Origin: Filosporella fistucella
Lineage: Eukaryota; Ascomycota; Leotiomycetes; Helotiales
Assembly (NCBI GenBank): GCA_030077755.1
Contig: JAQJZZ010000007.1
Span: 1,612,001-1,676,000 of the forward strand
Reading direction: 5' to 3'
Length of the DNA stretch: 64,000 nt
The position numbers and the translations under genes are program-made. The notes beneath the pieces are model-generated. The model was not told the origin of the DNA. It made no database searches and saw nothing but the letters and a program-made list of their open reading frames with translations. This document shows positions 55,026 to 64,000 of the stretch, piece by piece; positions within the stretch are counted from its first letter, which is position 1, and each line of letters opens with the position of its first letter.

Positions 55026-58000
55026 ATGAGAGAAGTAGCTAATCGGATAGTAAGACTCTTAAATAATAAGGAAAAGCCTATGCTCGGGATAAATAATAGC
55101 TTAATACCAATGGGGGTACCGGGTATTCTTAAAGAGGGGAATTATGACTCGCTTTATATAAAAGAAAGAAAACGTTATTTACTAGATCTAAAGCGCTTTA
55201 AAGGACGTTATATGGACTTTAAGGCTTAAATAATATAAATATAGGCGAAATTATTAATAGACCTAGCTATAAAGCTAGCGTTTATACGATTTTGGTACGC
55301 CTATAATTAATTAGGCGGGAGCGCTTTAAATTAAATTATTCCGTGGGTAATTACCCTCGTGAAATTAGAAGCAATAATAATATCGGAGTCACTTTAAGGG
55401 CTAATAAGCTAGCTAATAAACGCATATAATGATCCCGAAAATGCTAAGCGTGCTATATAAAAGCTTAGCACTCTCTAATAAGATCATACGTCCTTTAAAA
55501 AGTACTTAGCGCTCTTTAAGAAGACGCTTCTCTAGGCAAGCGGCCTAAATTGGGACGATATGGTAAAAAAGTCAATGCTTGCTAGAGGTTTATCCTAGGA
55601 ACTCTAAAGAGCTCTAGTGGCTATATTAGCGCTAGCTTCATATGACGCATACTATGCCCTATTACATATAGTGAGCCATAACCTTAAGTCTCTCTATATA
55701 AAGAAGAAGAAGACTAAATGGGCACCACGGCAAAAGGTGATCCAGGAGGAAAAGGATTTGTCCCTTATAAACTAGGAACCTATAACCGCATAGACTATTA
55801 GCTTAAAAGCCCGCATGAAGAAGAAGAAGAGTCCTTTTATTAGGAAGTATTACGAGTATGGCCAGGATGGCCATATAATATAAGACTATTTAAACCATAA
55901 TAATATAAGCATTTCCCCTGCCCGGCGGGCTAAATTAAAAGTCATTAAGCCTCATATGAGGATAGCGGTAGTAAAACGGATAAAGAAGACGGTAAAAGTA
56001 ATAAAACCTACCACCTTAAAAGAGAGTTTTAAAAAAGAGATCTCTAAAGACTCGGGAAAAGAGTTACTTTAAACCAAAGGCGCGATATAAAGCAGAAATA
56101 AGGATTATATGAATAAAAGAAGTTTAAGAGGATTATAAATGATAAACCCTTTATTATTTTAACGTTAATAAATAAAAATTATTATATATATACGTTTATA
56201 GATTTAGGGTATCTTTCCTATGGCCTTATCTCTTCGCGATTTATATAAAAGAATAACCTTAAGCGCATTAATATTAAACCCCGCGCAATAGAGGGGTTTA
56301 ACGGGGAAAAATAAGCGAATATATCCCAGGTTATAAAGGTTCGCACGAGTATAGGGGGCTATAAGGAAGTGGCATACTTCTATATAATTAACTAGCTCCT
56401 AAGTTTATATGATTTAATATTAGGTTTGCCGTGGCATAGGAAGAACCTAGTAAAGCTTTACGCAAAGAAGGAAGCCTTACGGATAAGACTAGATAAGGTT
56501 ATTATATGGAATAAGCTAAGGGTTTACACAAAGTTAAAGGACTATAAATAAGTGTTAATAGTGTTATTCACGGCTCTTATATAGAAGAGAAGACTACGTA
56601 GCTAAGTATTTATTATTAGCCTATAGGATATTAATAAAGCGCTAGCACCAAAGAAATAAGTAAATGCCCGTATAATACTTTTAGAGAATTACCGAGAATT
56701 CCTTCCTCTTTTTAATATAAAGGAAGCTAAGAAACTTCCGCTATACCGTGGGAAGAGCGTGAATTATACCATTAAATTAAAAAGGAATAAGCACGGGAAT
56801 AAGAAGATAATTCCATAGGGGCCGCTATATAATATATTATAAGATGAGCTCTTAGTTTTATAAAAGACTCTCATAGAGCTATTGGATAAGCAATTTATAT
56901 GAGTAAGCAATTCCCTAATAATAGCACTGGTCCTATTTATATAAAAGCTAAGAGGGGGCCTAAGGTTTTATATAGATTATAAGGCCCTAAACCGGATATT
57001 ATAAAAGGATAAATACCCGCTACCTTTAATCTAAGAAACACTTTGCATAATCGGAAAAGCGAAGTGATTTATAAAACTCGATATATCCGCTACCTTTTAT
57101 AAGTTATAAATAGCTAAGGGAAATGAGTGGAAGACTGCGTTTCATACCCGGTATGATTTATATAAATGGTTAATAATACCTTTTAGGCTTATAAATGCCC
57201 CTAATTCCTTTTAAAGATATATTAACTCGGCCTTATAAGAGTACCTAAATGTATTTTGCTCCGCATATATAAATAACGTCCTAATTTATACAAATAGGAG
57301 TTATATGGAGTATAAGGAGCATGTGCTAAAGGTGCTAGCTAAGCTTTAGGAAGTAGGCCTATAACTCAATATTAGGAAGTATGAATTTAAAGTATAAGAG
57401 ACAAAGTACCTAGGATTTATCCTAGAGGCCGGGAAGGGTATATAAATGGATTTAGAAAAGGTAAAGGCGATTTTAGAATAGGAGGCACCAAAGTTAATAA
57501 AGGGCATATAATTATTTTTAGGATTTACAAATTTTTATAGGAAATTTATCCTATAATACTTAAATGTTATATAGCCAATTTTAGAGCTTATTAAGAAGGA
57601 CTTAGCTTTTAAATGGATAAATAAGGCATAGGCGAGCTTTATATAATTAAAAGAGCTCTTTATAACGGCTCTTATCCTTAGGACCTTTAATCCAGATTAT
57701 ATAATAATCGTGGAGATAGACTCCTTTAATTGGTATATAAGGGGTACGTTACTTTAAGAAGATGATAATGGGCTTCTACGCCCTTATACATACTATTTAA
57801 AGAAAAATGCGCCGGTTAAATATAACTATGAGATCTATAATAAGGAGATATTAGCTATTATATAATGCTTAAAAGAATGGGACGCCGAGTTATAAAGTAT
57901 TTAATAATTTCAAGATCAAGGATGCCTGGAAATGGTAAAGGCCCTTTGCATAGAGAAGCGGAAGTTTCCTTTTCACTTAGGGGTTAAAGTCTCCATAGCA

Positions 58001-59355
58001 GAGTGCTCTCTATTATTATAGGGTAAGTTGGAATTTTAAGGCCACCAATGGGTATTAAATAGTAAACCGCTCCATATAAAGCTTATCCAAGTAACCCACG
58101 ACTCGATAATAAGAGGTTACCTAGGGCGAGAAGCAACGTTAGCCTTAATAATACGGCAGTTCTTCTAGCCAGGTATGCTAATAGACGTATAAAGGTTTAT
58201 ATGAAATTGTAATAATTGCTAAGGGAAGCAGGTATAGCGGGATAGGAAGCAGGGGTTCCTCAAGCCGCTTCCGGTGCCATTATAAATTTAGTTAGAGATA
58301 TTGATAGACTTTATCAATAAGTTATTATTAAGTGATAGCTATACCGTGCTACTTATTATTATAAATAGATTAGGGAAAGGGGTAATCCTTAAACCTTATT
58401 AGAGTATAATAGCTAAGTATATAGCAAAACTCTTTATATAATGCTTTTACCGGTATCATGGGCTACTAATAGCAATAATATTAAATAGAGGATCATAATT
58501 TATAAGCGACCTCTAAGCAAGAATATATAATATATTATTGATTATATAAAGGCTATTAACCGCGTTTTATTTAGAGATAAATGGGTTAATAGAGCATATA
58601 AACCAGAATATAGAGAGCTACTTGCAATCATATATGGATTATTTTTAGATGGAATAGGCTTTTCTTATAGGCCTAGCAGAGCTTGCACTTAATAACCACG
58701 ACGCAATAGCTATAGGAGTAAGCCCATTCTTCCTTATACATGGCTATTACGTGGAACCAGTCTAATTGGATAAATAGGTCTATATGAGGGATTAGAGGTC
58801 TCCTAAGGCTAAAGGAGAAGCAATCGTGTAAAAGTTGGTTAAAGTGGCCAATTGGGCCAAGATAATAATGGCTATTGCTTAGTAAACATAAGAGGACCAA
58901 GCTAATTATTAAAGAGACTAGGCCTTATAATTTTAAGTAAGTAATAAAGTGTGGTTATTATTATAAAATATTTATATAAAGCGCCCGTCTAAGAAACTAA
59001 ATAGATGGAATGCTAAGTATATTATAATAAGAGTAGTTAAAACATATTTATATGAATTAGATATATTACCTAATATTTATAATATATTCCACGTATAGCT
59101 ATTACGTCTAATAGCATCCAATCCCCTATTATCCCAGGTTATAATAGACGCATAGCCTCTATTAGAGTTTATAAATAACGAGCTCAAATATGGGGTTAAA
59201 GAAGTAATAGCTAAGAAGTTTATATAATGAGAATAAGGACGACGGAAAGAATATCTTATAAAGTGGACTAGGTATCTTACCCTAATATGGGAATCCTTTA
59301 TAAACTTAAAGGACATAGCCGCACTAGACGACTACCTCGCCTATATAACGACTTG
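55026..59355 (+). pseudogene. gag-pol-chromodomain of the outer element, riddled with stops
   Basis: Forward reading. A gag remnant of 67 codons (55026-55229, including GNYDSLYIKERKRYLLDLKR). Reverse transcriptase around 57.13-57.30 kb with WLIIPFRLINAPNSF and FCSAYINNVLIYTNR; the YINN at 57266-57277 shows both catalytic Asp as Asn. Integrase zinc part near 58.21 kb (CNNC). Integrase core with IINRLGKGVILKP and ILNRGS, again Asp to Asn. The chromodomain at 59240-59350 (RRKEYLIKWTRYL, WESFINLKDIAALDDYL) assigns it to the chromoviruses. Stops mostly replace Gln or Trp. No function can remain. Confidence 0.88.
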
Positions 59356-59375
59356 AGAGGGGAGGAAGGGAGTAA

Positions 59376-59625
59376 TATAAAGGGTTATACCCTTAAGAGT
59401 CTTAGTGCTTAGGCTAGCCTAGGGCACCTGCGATAAGTGCCTGGGGCACCGGTGGCATTCATATAAAGGGACCCACCCATAATCTCTCTTTTATAATTAG
59501 GGCAATAGTGTATATATAGTTTATATAAAGGATAAAACCTAGAGTTCTTCCTTCCTTAGTTTATTTTTCCTTATTAAACCAAAACTGGCTCTTATTAATT
59601 GACTATATTATACGACCCCGTGACA
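59376..59625 (+). repeat. Right LTR of the outer element, 250 bp
   Basis: Begins TATAAAGGG after the polypurine tract and ends GTGACA, followed by TTTTC. It is the intact partner of the split left LTR. Confidence 0.92.
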
Positions 59626-59630
59626 TTTTC

Positions 59631-60201
59631 CTCTTTAAGTTTTTTTTTAAAATTTGGAGCTATATTCTTTTATATTGACACGAGCGTTGAACTATAGGGC
59701 AGTATATGGGAATATGATGCGGAGGCAATTCGGATACTATTAGGTCTATTATAAAGGAAATAAGAAAGATGAGGGCCAAAGTAAGGGATTAGAGCCTCTT
59801 ATATATAGGAGCTAGCCCGGAACCCTTCCGTGGCTGGGTCTAAGCTTGCCAATGTTCATTGATATCACGTGCCATTCTCGTGCCATCGTCACACCCAATA
59901 CATCTTAAAATTAGAGTGAACAAAGAGTTTAGCGAGGCTATACCAGCCATTGTTATTGTATTGAAGTGGGCGTAATATTTTAATAGCATCGAGACAGCAG
60001 AGCAGACGAATTTTAGGTGAAATTCAGTAGCTGGGGCGGCATACGTGTGAAGTCGTTTCTAAGCTAGGAGAGGACATGCGGTCAAGATGCTTATGTCGAC
60101 TCGGTTGGTCGCAGCCTTGCGTGAATAGTGGCACAGCCGTAGGTTCCGCTTGCCACGAACTTAACCAACCGTAGGATGGATATTTCAAAAACCTAGCAAG
60201 C
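59631..60201. other. Intergenic after the repeat block, no gene seen
   Basis: The first 60 bases are T-rich. I see no repeat shared with the block and no coding pattern. Confidence 0.4.
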
Positions 60202-60506
60202 TCATGTAACTATGCTGCCTATTTGCATTTCGCTTTTAGCAGCAGTGACCCCAGAAGTCGCGAAGCAGTACCGGTGAAACGTCGAGTTGATAATTTCCTG
60301 AAGCTCTATAGCATTAGTTTTGTCGATGCTACAGGTATTTACCCAAAGATGTTGCAAACTATGGCGCCTAGCCTGTTCTCCGCAGAACAGTACGTGCCAT
60401 CTGTCAGATCCTTGAAAGTGACCTTCTCTACTCCCCATCTGTGTGAAAGTATAGCATACTTCCCGGATATATCGCCTTCAAAGAACTCGGGCAGGGTGAA
60501 ATCGCC
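60202..60506 (-). pseudogene. HET-domain gene fragment, frameshifted
   Basis: Reading down the reverse strand from 60506: GDFTLPEFFEGDISGKYAIL, SHRWGVEKVTFKDLTDGT, which is the start of a HET domain. After a frame change near 60400 the frame continues RWHVLFCGEQARRHSLQHLW, VNTCSIDKTNAIELQEIIN, STFHRYCFATSG, the next conserved part (usual form W-V-D-T-C-x-IDK). About 15-20 residues of the expected linker are missing at the break. Upstream and downstream parts of a full gene are absent. It is a dead relic related in type, not closely, to the intact HET gene at 34278. Confidence 0.7.
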
Positions 60507-60764
60507 ACCCTTGTTTTACTGTAGCAGGCGGCAGCCTCGCGACAGGGCCACAGGCTAGTGTAGAGTTGGAGATTCTTAAAGTCAAAGTACCTATCGCTTT
60601 TCTCGGAGTGTGTCTAGGTTTAAATTCTCGAACTATTCAAGGCGGAGGCCGAGTCAGAGAATTAAAAGCCGACGAGTACTTACAACTTGTCTCATTACAT
60701 AGTGCGTCTTGGGACGTAGGGATAAACGTTAGTCCTATTCTTGTTTGTCTGGCTTTTGGAAATT

Positions 60765-60881
60765 TTAATAAGCAAAACAATCCTGACATCCATTCGTAGA
60801 ATGCCCGCAGCTTGTGCACCATCCTGTATTTGGAACAGTGGTACCGGCGTGAGAGGCATCGCATTGGCAGCAAGTCCACAT
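60765..60881 (-). CDS. 38-codon cysteine-rich reading frame
   Basis: ATG at 60881 gives MWTCCQCDASHAG, a short spacer, then WCTSCGHSTNGCQDCFAY and TAA. Seven cysteines in 38 residues follow CCxC - CxxCxH - CxxC. I associate this zinc-ribbon-like layout with very small or C-terminal fungal zinc modules. It may be the last exon of a longer gene; a possible acceptor ends AATCAAG just before the ATG. The larger opposite- and other-frame readings through this spot have no family resemblance. Confidence 0.4.
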   Translation of the reverse strand: MWTCCQCDASHAGTTVPNTGWCTSCGHSTNGCQDCFAY

Positions 60882-61762
60882 CTTGATTTGTGGTATTGTG
60901 TAAGTTTTGATGAGGAGGATGAATCAAGAATGGAGTGTGGAAATGGTGACAAAATAAGCAGAAAACGGAAAGTTGGAAAAACTTAGAATTTACGTTTTAT
61001 AGTGGAGCGGTGAGATTGTTTCTTAGGTGTCTCATGATTAGACAAAGAGTATACAGAAGCTGAGATAATAGCTTTGTTCTTTCTTTGTTGTTGAATTGAG
61101 TCGCGAGAGTGTATACCGAGTATGCGGAACATGTATGTGAGGAGAAGGAAGAATTTGCTTAATTCTAATAGAGAAATAGGAAATATGAGCAGATCTATAA
61201 TACAATTATCGACCCAAGAGCCAAGATGGTATGTTCGGAATTTATTGTACGGCGATCAGAGTCCAGAGTCAAGAAACGAGAATTATCATTCACTATCTTC
61301 CAATTGAGGAGTGCAGATAGGAATAACTCTTTGATTAACCGTTTGTGTATTTCCACGTACGATCAAGTTAGTTTCACAAGCATATTCAAGCAACACTCAG
61401 AATAAAAAAATGAAACTTCAGGTATGAGTTAAGGTATCAATTTCTTGCCGATTTTCAGTCTATAGACAGTAACCACAGTGACGCCATCCAATCTTGCACC
61501 TGAGTTCCTCTAATATATTCAAGTCCATCCTGATTATTTATATGCAATCATCCCATCATATCGTGTTTTTATCGCCCATTTCATTCGTCGAATCATATCT
61601 GGTCGTGATACCTAATTTTCTACCTCGGTGTCTCCAATCTATCATACGTCCCAATCATCTGGTCGTAATATCGTGTCGTGTACAGTCTGAATATCTCAAT
61701 GTTCAATACACCAAGTCTAATTCTCCTTCCACCGTTCCTCCTCCCACTTCCTCTTTTCACCC
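60882..61762. other. Intergenic, no gene seen
   Basis: Contains only short frames. The end near 61763 is the 3' side of the reverse-strand gene, with C/T-rich sequence. Confidence 0.45.
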
Positions 61763-63532
61763 CTAAACCATCCAAGCCAACCATCCCTTAAGTTCCTCCA
61801 CCAAAACCTCAGCAATCCTCTCCTTCTTCCTGCTCTCCAACCTGTTTCTCTGACTCTCCCCCTTGACAGATCCTTCCTCCAAAATTCCTTTCAAATCTCT
61901 GAAAATCTCATCCCTTCCCAATCTCCTCAACACACCCTGTACCACCTCCCCCCTCTCCCTTAAGATTTCCTCAGCCCGTCCTTCAAACACCACTTTTCTG
62001 CCCTCCTTGGAGAACTCCCATTTAAACCCATCGAGATGGCCAAGGACTTGGAAATAATCGGTATCGAGATCTGAGAGTATGCCGAGAAGACAGGTGAAAA
62101 TTTTGCCTTCGTCGCTTTCTCGGAAAGAGATGGGTGTGGAGGAGTAGCTTGGAAAAGACTCTTCTTGTTTTTCGATGTACCTGAGAGTGATGGGTGACGT
62201 GCGAAGATATTCCCTCTTCGCTTCTTTGACACTTTCGGCGAGATCGGTTTTGTAGGTGTTGAGCCTGGCGGTGAGTTCTTCTATGGTTGGTGCAGCTAGC
62301 GAAATAGAAGGAGAGAAATGGATATCGTCCATCATATCGTCGTCGAAAGGAGGATAAGCTGGTCCTGCTAGTTCCATTCGTTCCAGTTCGGTTCGAAGGA
62401 TTTGAATCTCTGAGTTGAGGTTTTTGATGAAAATATTATGGTTTTCCCTGTATTCGTCGGTGATGTCGTCTTCGTAGTCCATACGCTCTTCCCAATTCTT
62501 TTCTTCAGCTGCTAAATCCTGGACTAATTTGGCCAATTTATTTAGCTTCATGGCGAAAGTAAGAGGAGAGATGGAGTTACCTCCTATAGAGCCAACGGGA
62601 GAAGTAGCTGTAGTGGAAGGAGGTGGAACGTCATCGTAGAGATGAGCGCCGTCCTCGTCATCGTCACTATCAGAGTCGGAATCGTTTCCGGGAATTGGTT
62701 GGCCAGCCGTGAAGGTCTGAGTTCCACCCATTTCGACATCGGTGTCGACAATCTTCTCCTCGTCCTCTTCATCAGATGGAGAAGAATCGTAGTCAACTGA
62801 AAAGAAGGGACACTCACTACTCTCTTTCTTAGCCATCTTGCTCAACCCCTTCAAGATCTCCTTATTCATCTCGATCCCACTTCCCCTCCTCTTCATCTCC
62901 TCCTGGATATCTTGTCCCAACCAAATTGCTTCATCCGGAGAAGCCAATGTCGTCCAAACCCGTTCTTCCTCTTGAATTTTCAAAGTCTCTCTATCCACAG
63001 GCTCGGCATTGATAACCCAATCCATATATTTCTTTCTCATGGCGCGGGCCTTACCACCAGCCAGCTTGAGCTGACTCTGATTAGTCAAGTTGGATCTCCT
63101 CTCATATTGGCGAATGGTGCTTAATGTATGGAGACATCGTGTCCGGAATAGTCTCTCGATATGGCGAGTGTAAGTGTCGGATGCATTGCCGAGAGCTGGG
63201 GAGAAAGTGAGCGGTTGATCGGCCCGGGTCCGGAATTCGGGACAACCGCGAAGGACTTTGAGGTGTGTTGTCGGCGATTGAGGTACAATGCGATAGTCTC
63301 CGACTGTGTTGGCTTGTTGGAGAGCTGAGTCACGGCGAGATAATTGAGGTCGAGTTGCTGGTGTCGATGGCCGTTGTGCAGGTTGAGAGCCAGTCGAGAT
63401 GAGTGAATCGTTAAACACCATTGTAATAGGTGTCATGTCGCAAGTAGGGTCCAAATATTGTTCTTCTTCCATCTGGAAAATATTCCCGTGATCGACGGAC
63501 ATTCCCAGTACGATGTCGAGTGAGTTGGCCAT
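61763..63532 (-). CDS. Acidic protein of unknown function, single exon, 589 aa
   Basis: Start at 63532 (MANSLDIVLGMSVDHGNIF). Residues 1-110 are disordered. Residues about 120-240 are helical and basic (KLAGGKARAMRKKYMDWVIN, then EEERVWTTLASPDEAIWLG). An acidic, aspartate-rich stretch lies near 250-300 (SPSDEEDEEK, DSDSDSDDDEDG). A coiled-coil region follows at 325-385 (LNKLAKLVQDLAAEEKNWEE) and a helical C-terminal part (EGRAEEILRERGEVVQGVLR) at the end. There is no signal peptide, membrane segment or enzymatic motif. Acidic runs next to basic helices suggest a nuclear or chromatin/RNA-associated protein, but I do not recognise it. Confidence 0.75.
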   Translation of the reverse strand: MANSLDIVLGMSVDHGNIFQMEEEQYLDPTCDMTPITMVFNDSLISTGSQPAQRPSTPATRPQLSRRDSALQQANTVGDYRIVPQSPTTHLKVLRGCPEFRTRADQPLTFSPALGNASDTYTRHIERLFRTRCLHTLSTIRQYERRSNLTNQSQLKLAGGKARAMRKKYMDWVINAEPVDRETLKIQEEERVWTTLASPDEAIWLGQDIQEEMKRRGSGIEMNKEILKGLSKMAKKESSECPFFSVDYDSSPSDEEDEEKIVDTDVEMGGTQTFTAGQPIPGNDSDSDSDDDEDGAHLYDDVPPPSTTATSPVGSIGGNSISPLTFAMKLNKLAKLVQDLAAEEKNWEERMDYEDDITDEYRENHNIFIKNLNSEIQILRTELERMELAGPAYPPFDDDMMDDIHFSPSISLAAPTIEELTARLNTYKTDLAESVKEAKREYLRTSPITLRYIEKQEESFPSYSSTPISFRESDEGKIFTCLLGILSDLDTDYFQVLGHLDGFKWEFSKEGRKVVFEGRAEEILRERGEVVQGVLRRLGRDEIFRDLKGILEEGSVKGESQRNRLESRKKERIAEVLVEELKGWLAWMV

Positions 63533-64000
63533 GGTTCAAGCGGTAGTCTTAAGAAGTCTGGTGCCGACAGTCGATTACGAGATTCGAGCGAAGCGTGAAC
63601 AGAGTTTCGAGAATAATAATCTTGAAGATTATTGGGAATTGAAGATCTGCGTGAGGAGAAAGAGAGTTGGGTTTTCCTCCAGAAGCTTCACAATATATTC
63701 CACGCAGAGCAAAAATTTCTGACCTAAAACAGTGCATTTGAAAATATACTGGTAAGTGCGAGGAAAGTGACGGAATTGCGAAATTATGTGCCTGGCAGAG
63801 TGAGTGAACCATGGTTGGATAGCCCTTAGACGGGCTCAAAACCCACATAGTACCTATCAGAGAACGATAAAGATTTAATGGTCTGCAGGTGAGAGGTGAA
63901 CTTGTTGGACTGGAAGCCTTGAATCGGTAAGGAAGGGTACAGGAACAGCTTAACTCATCTTTAAGTCAGGGTTAGGACATGAAGTCCTCCAAGCTACTGG
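63533..64000. other. Upstream region of the last gene, no gene seen
   Basis: Promoter side of the reverse-strand gene. Overlapping short frames on both strands and nothing supported up to the window edge. Confidence 0.4.

Larger units (their letters stand above)
47919..59625 (+). mobile_element. Outer Ty3/Gypsy chromovirus, interrupted by a second element, RIP-mutated
   Basis: Flanked by TTTTC at 47914-47918 and 59626-59630. The left LTR is split: 47919-47956 (38 bp) plus 54647-54858 (212 bp), total 250 bp. The right LTR 59376-59625 is also 250 bp. A polypurine tract (AGAGGGGAGGAAGGG, about 59356-59370) lies in front of the right LTR. Without the inserted element it is about 5.0 kb. The internal forward-strand reading shows gag, reverse transcriptase, integrase and a C-terminal chromodomain, all full of TAA/TAG. 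It is dead. Confidence 0.93.

Noticed and set aside
58673..59316. Reverse-strand frames of 75 and 79 codons in the repeat block
   Set aside because: They lie antisense to the mutated integrase/chromodomain of the outer element and are chance frames in AT-rich sequence.
47330..59640. Possible large genes hidden in the 12-kb stretch without long frames
   Set aside because: All coding resemblance found there is Gypsy gag-pol with stops; the lack of frames is explained by mutation of repeats.
1..64000. tRNA genes, CRISPR arrays, bacterial-type operons
   Set aside because: I looked for T-loop signatures, regularly spaced repeats and tightly packed co-directional genes and found none that stood up.

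Overview
The window reads as a chromosome segment of a filamentous ascomycete (Pezizomycotina). The evidence is short spliceosomal introns (about 45-95 bp, mostly GTAAGT/GTATGT donors with CTAAC- or CTGAT-type branch points), fungus-specific families (HET, fungal amidoligase, AA9 LPMO, Myb/SANT-like small proteins) and repeats mutated in the manner of repeat-induced point mutation (RIP). The gene set suggests a plant-litter or plant-associated fungus, perhaps Leotiomycetes; that last step is inference.

Layout. 0-5 kb: a decayed MYND-finger gene, two tiny related cysteine-rich reading frames (one open, one with a stop) and an RNase HI gene. 6.7-17 kb: a broken gene of unknown family, a candidate small secreted protein, an AT-hook/XPA-like protein, two related small Myb/SANT-like genes and a decayed chymotrypsin-fold gene whose GDSG motif reads GDCG. 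17-29 kb: ordinary genes: a tail-anchored protein, a secreted alpha-carbonic anhydrase, a GPI-type cell-wall protein, a coiled-coil protein, a peroxisomal 2-hydroxyacyl-CoA lyase (three exons, C-terminal AKL) and an SH3BGR-like protein. 30-40 kb: an intronless 1198-residue amidoligase protein with a duplicated C-terminal module, an intact HET-domain gene, and a divergent pair for plant cell-wall breakdown (CE1 esterase and AA9 LPMO) sharing a 0.5-kb promoter. 40-47 kb: a damaged STAND/SH3 locus, an intronless DUF3892-type protein, a broken cysteine-rich gene, a Tc1/mariner remnant and an intronless NYN-LOTUS gene that looks bacterial. 47.6-59.6 kb: an AT-rich block without genes, made of nested, heavily mutated LTR retroelements. 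60-64 kb: a HET fragment, a 38-codon cysteine-rich frame and a large acidic protein of unknown function.

The repeat block can be resolved to the base. A Ty3/Gypsy chromovirus (47919-59625, 250-bp LTRs, TTTTC duplication) carries in its left LTR a second Gypsy element (47957-54641, 355-bp LTRs, opposite orientation), which itself carries a 206-bp solo LTR. A sister solo LTR lies just outside. All LTR differences I compared are transitions, and catalytic aspartates of both polymerases have become asparagine.

Several single-copy-looking genes outside the block carry isolated stop codons of the kind a C-to-T change at CpA would make. They may be pseudogenes, leaked RIP, or in the TAG cases possible RNA-editing sites. 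I saw no convincing tRNA or rRNA gene and no CRISPR array. Exon limits come from splice consensus and frame only.
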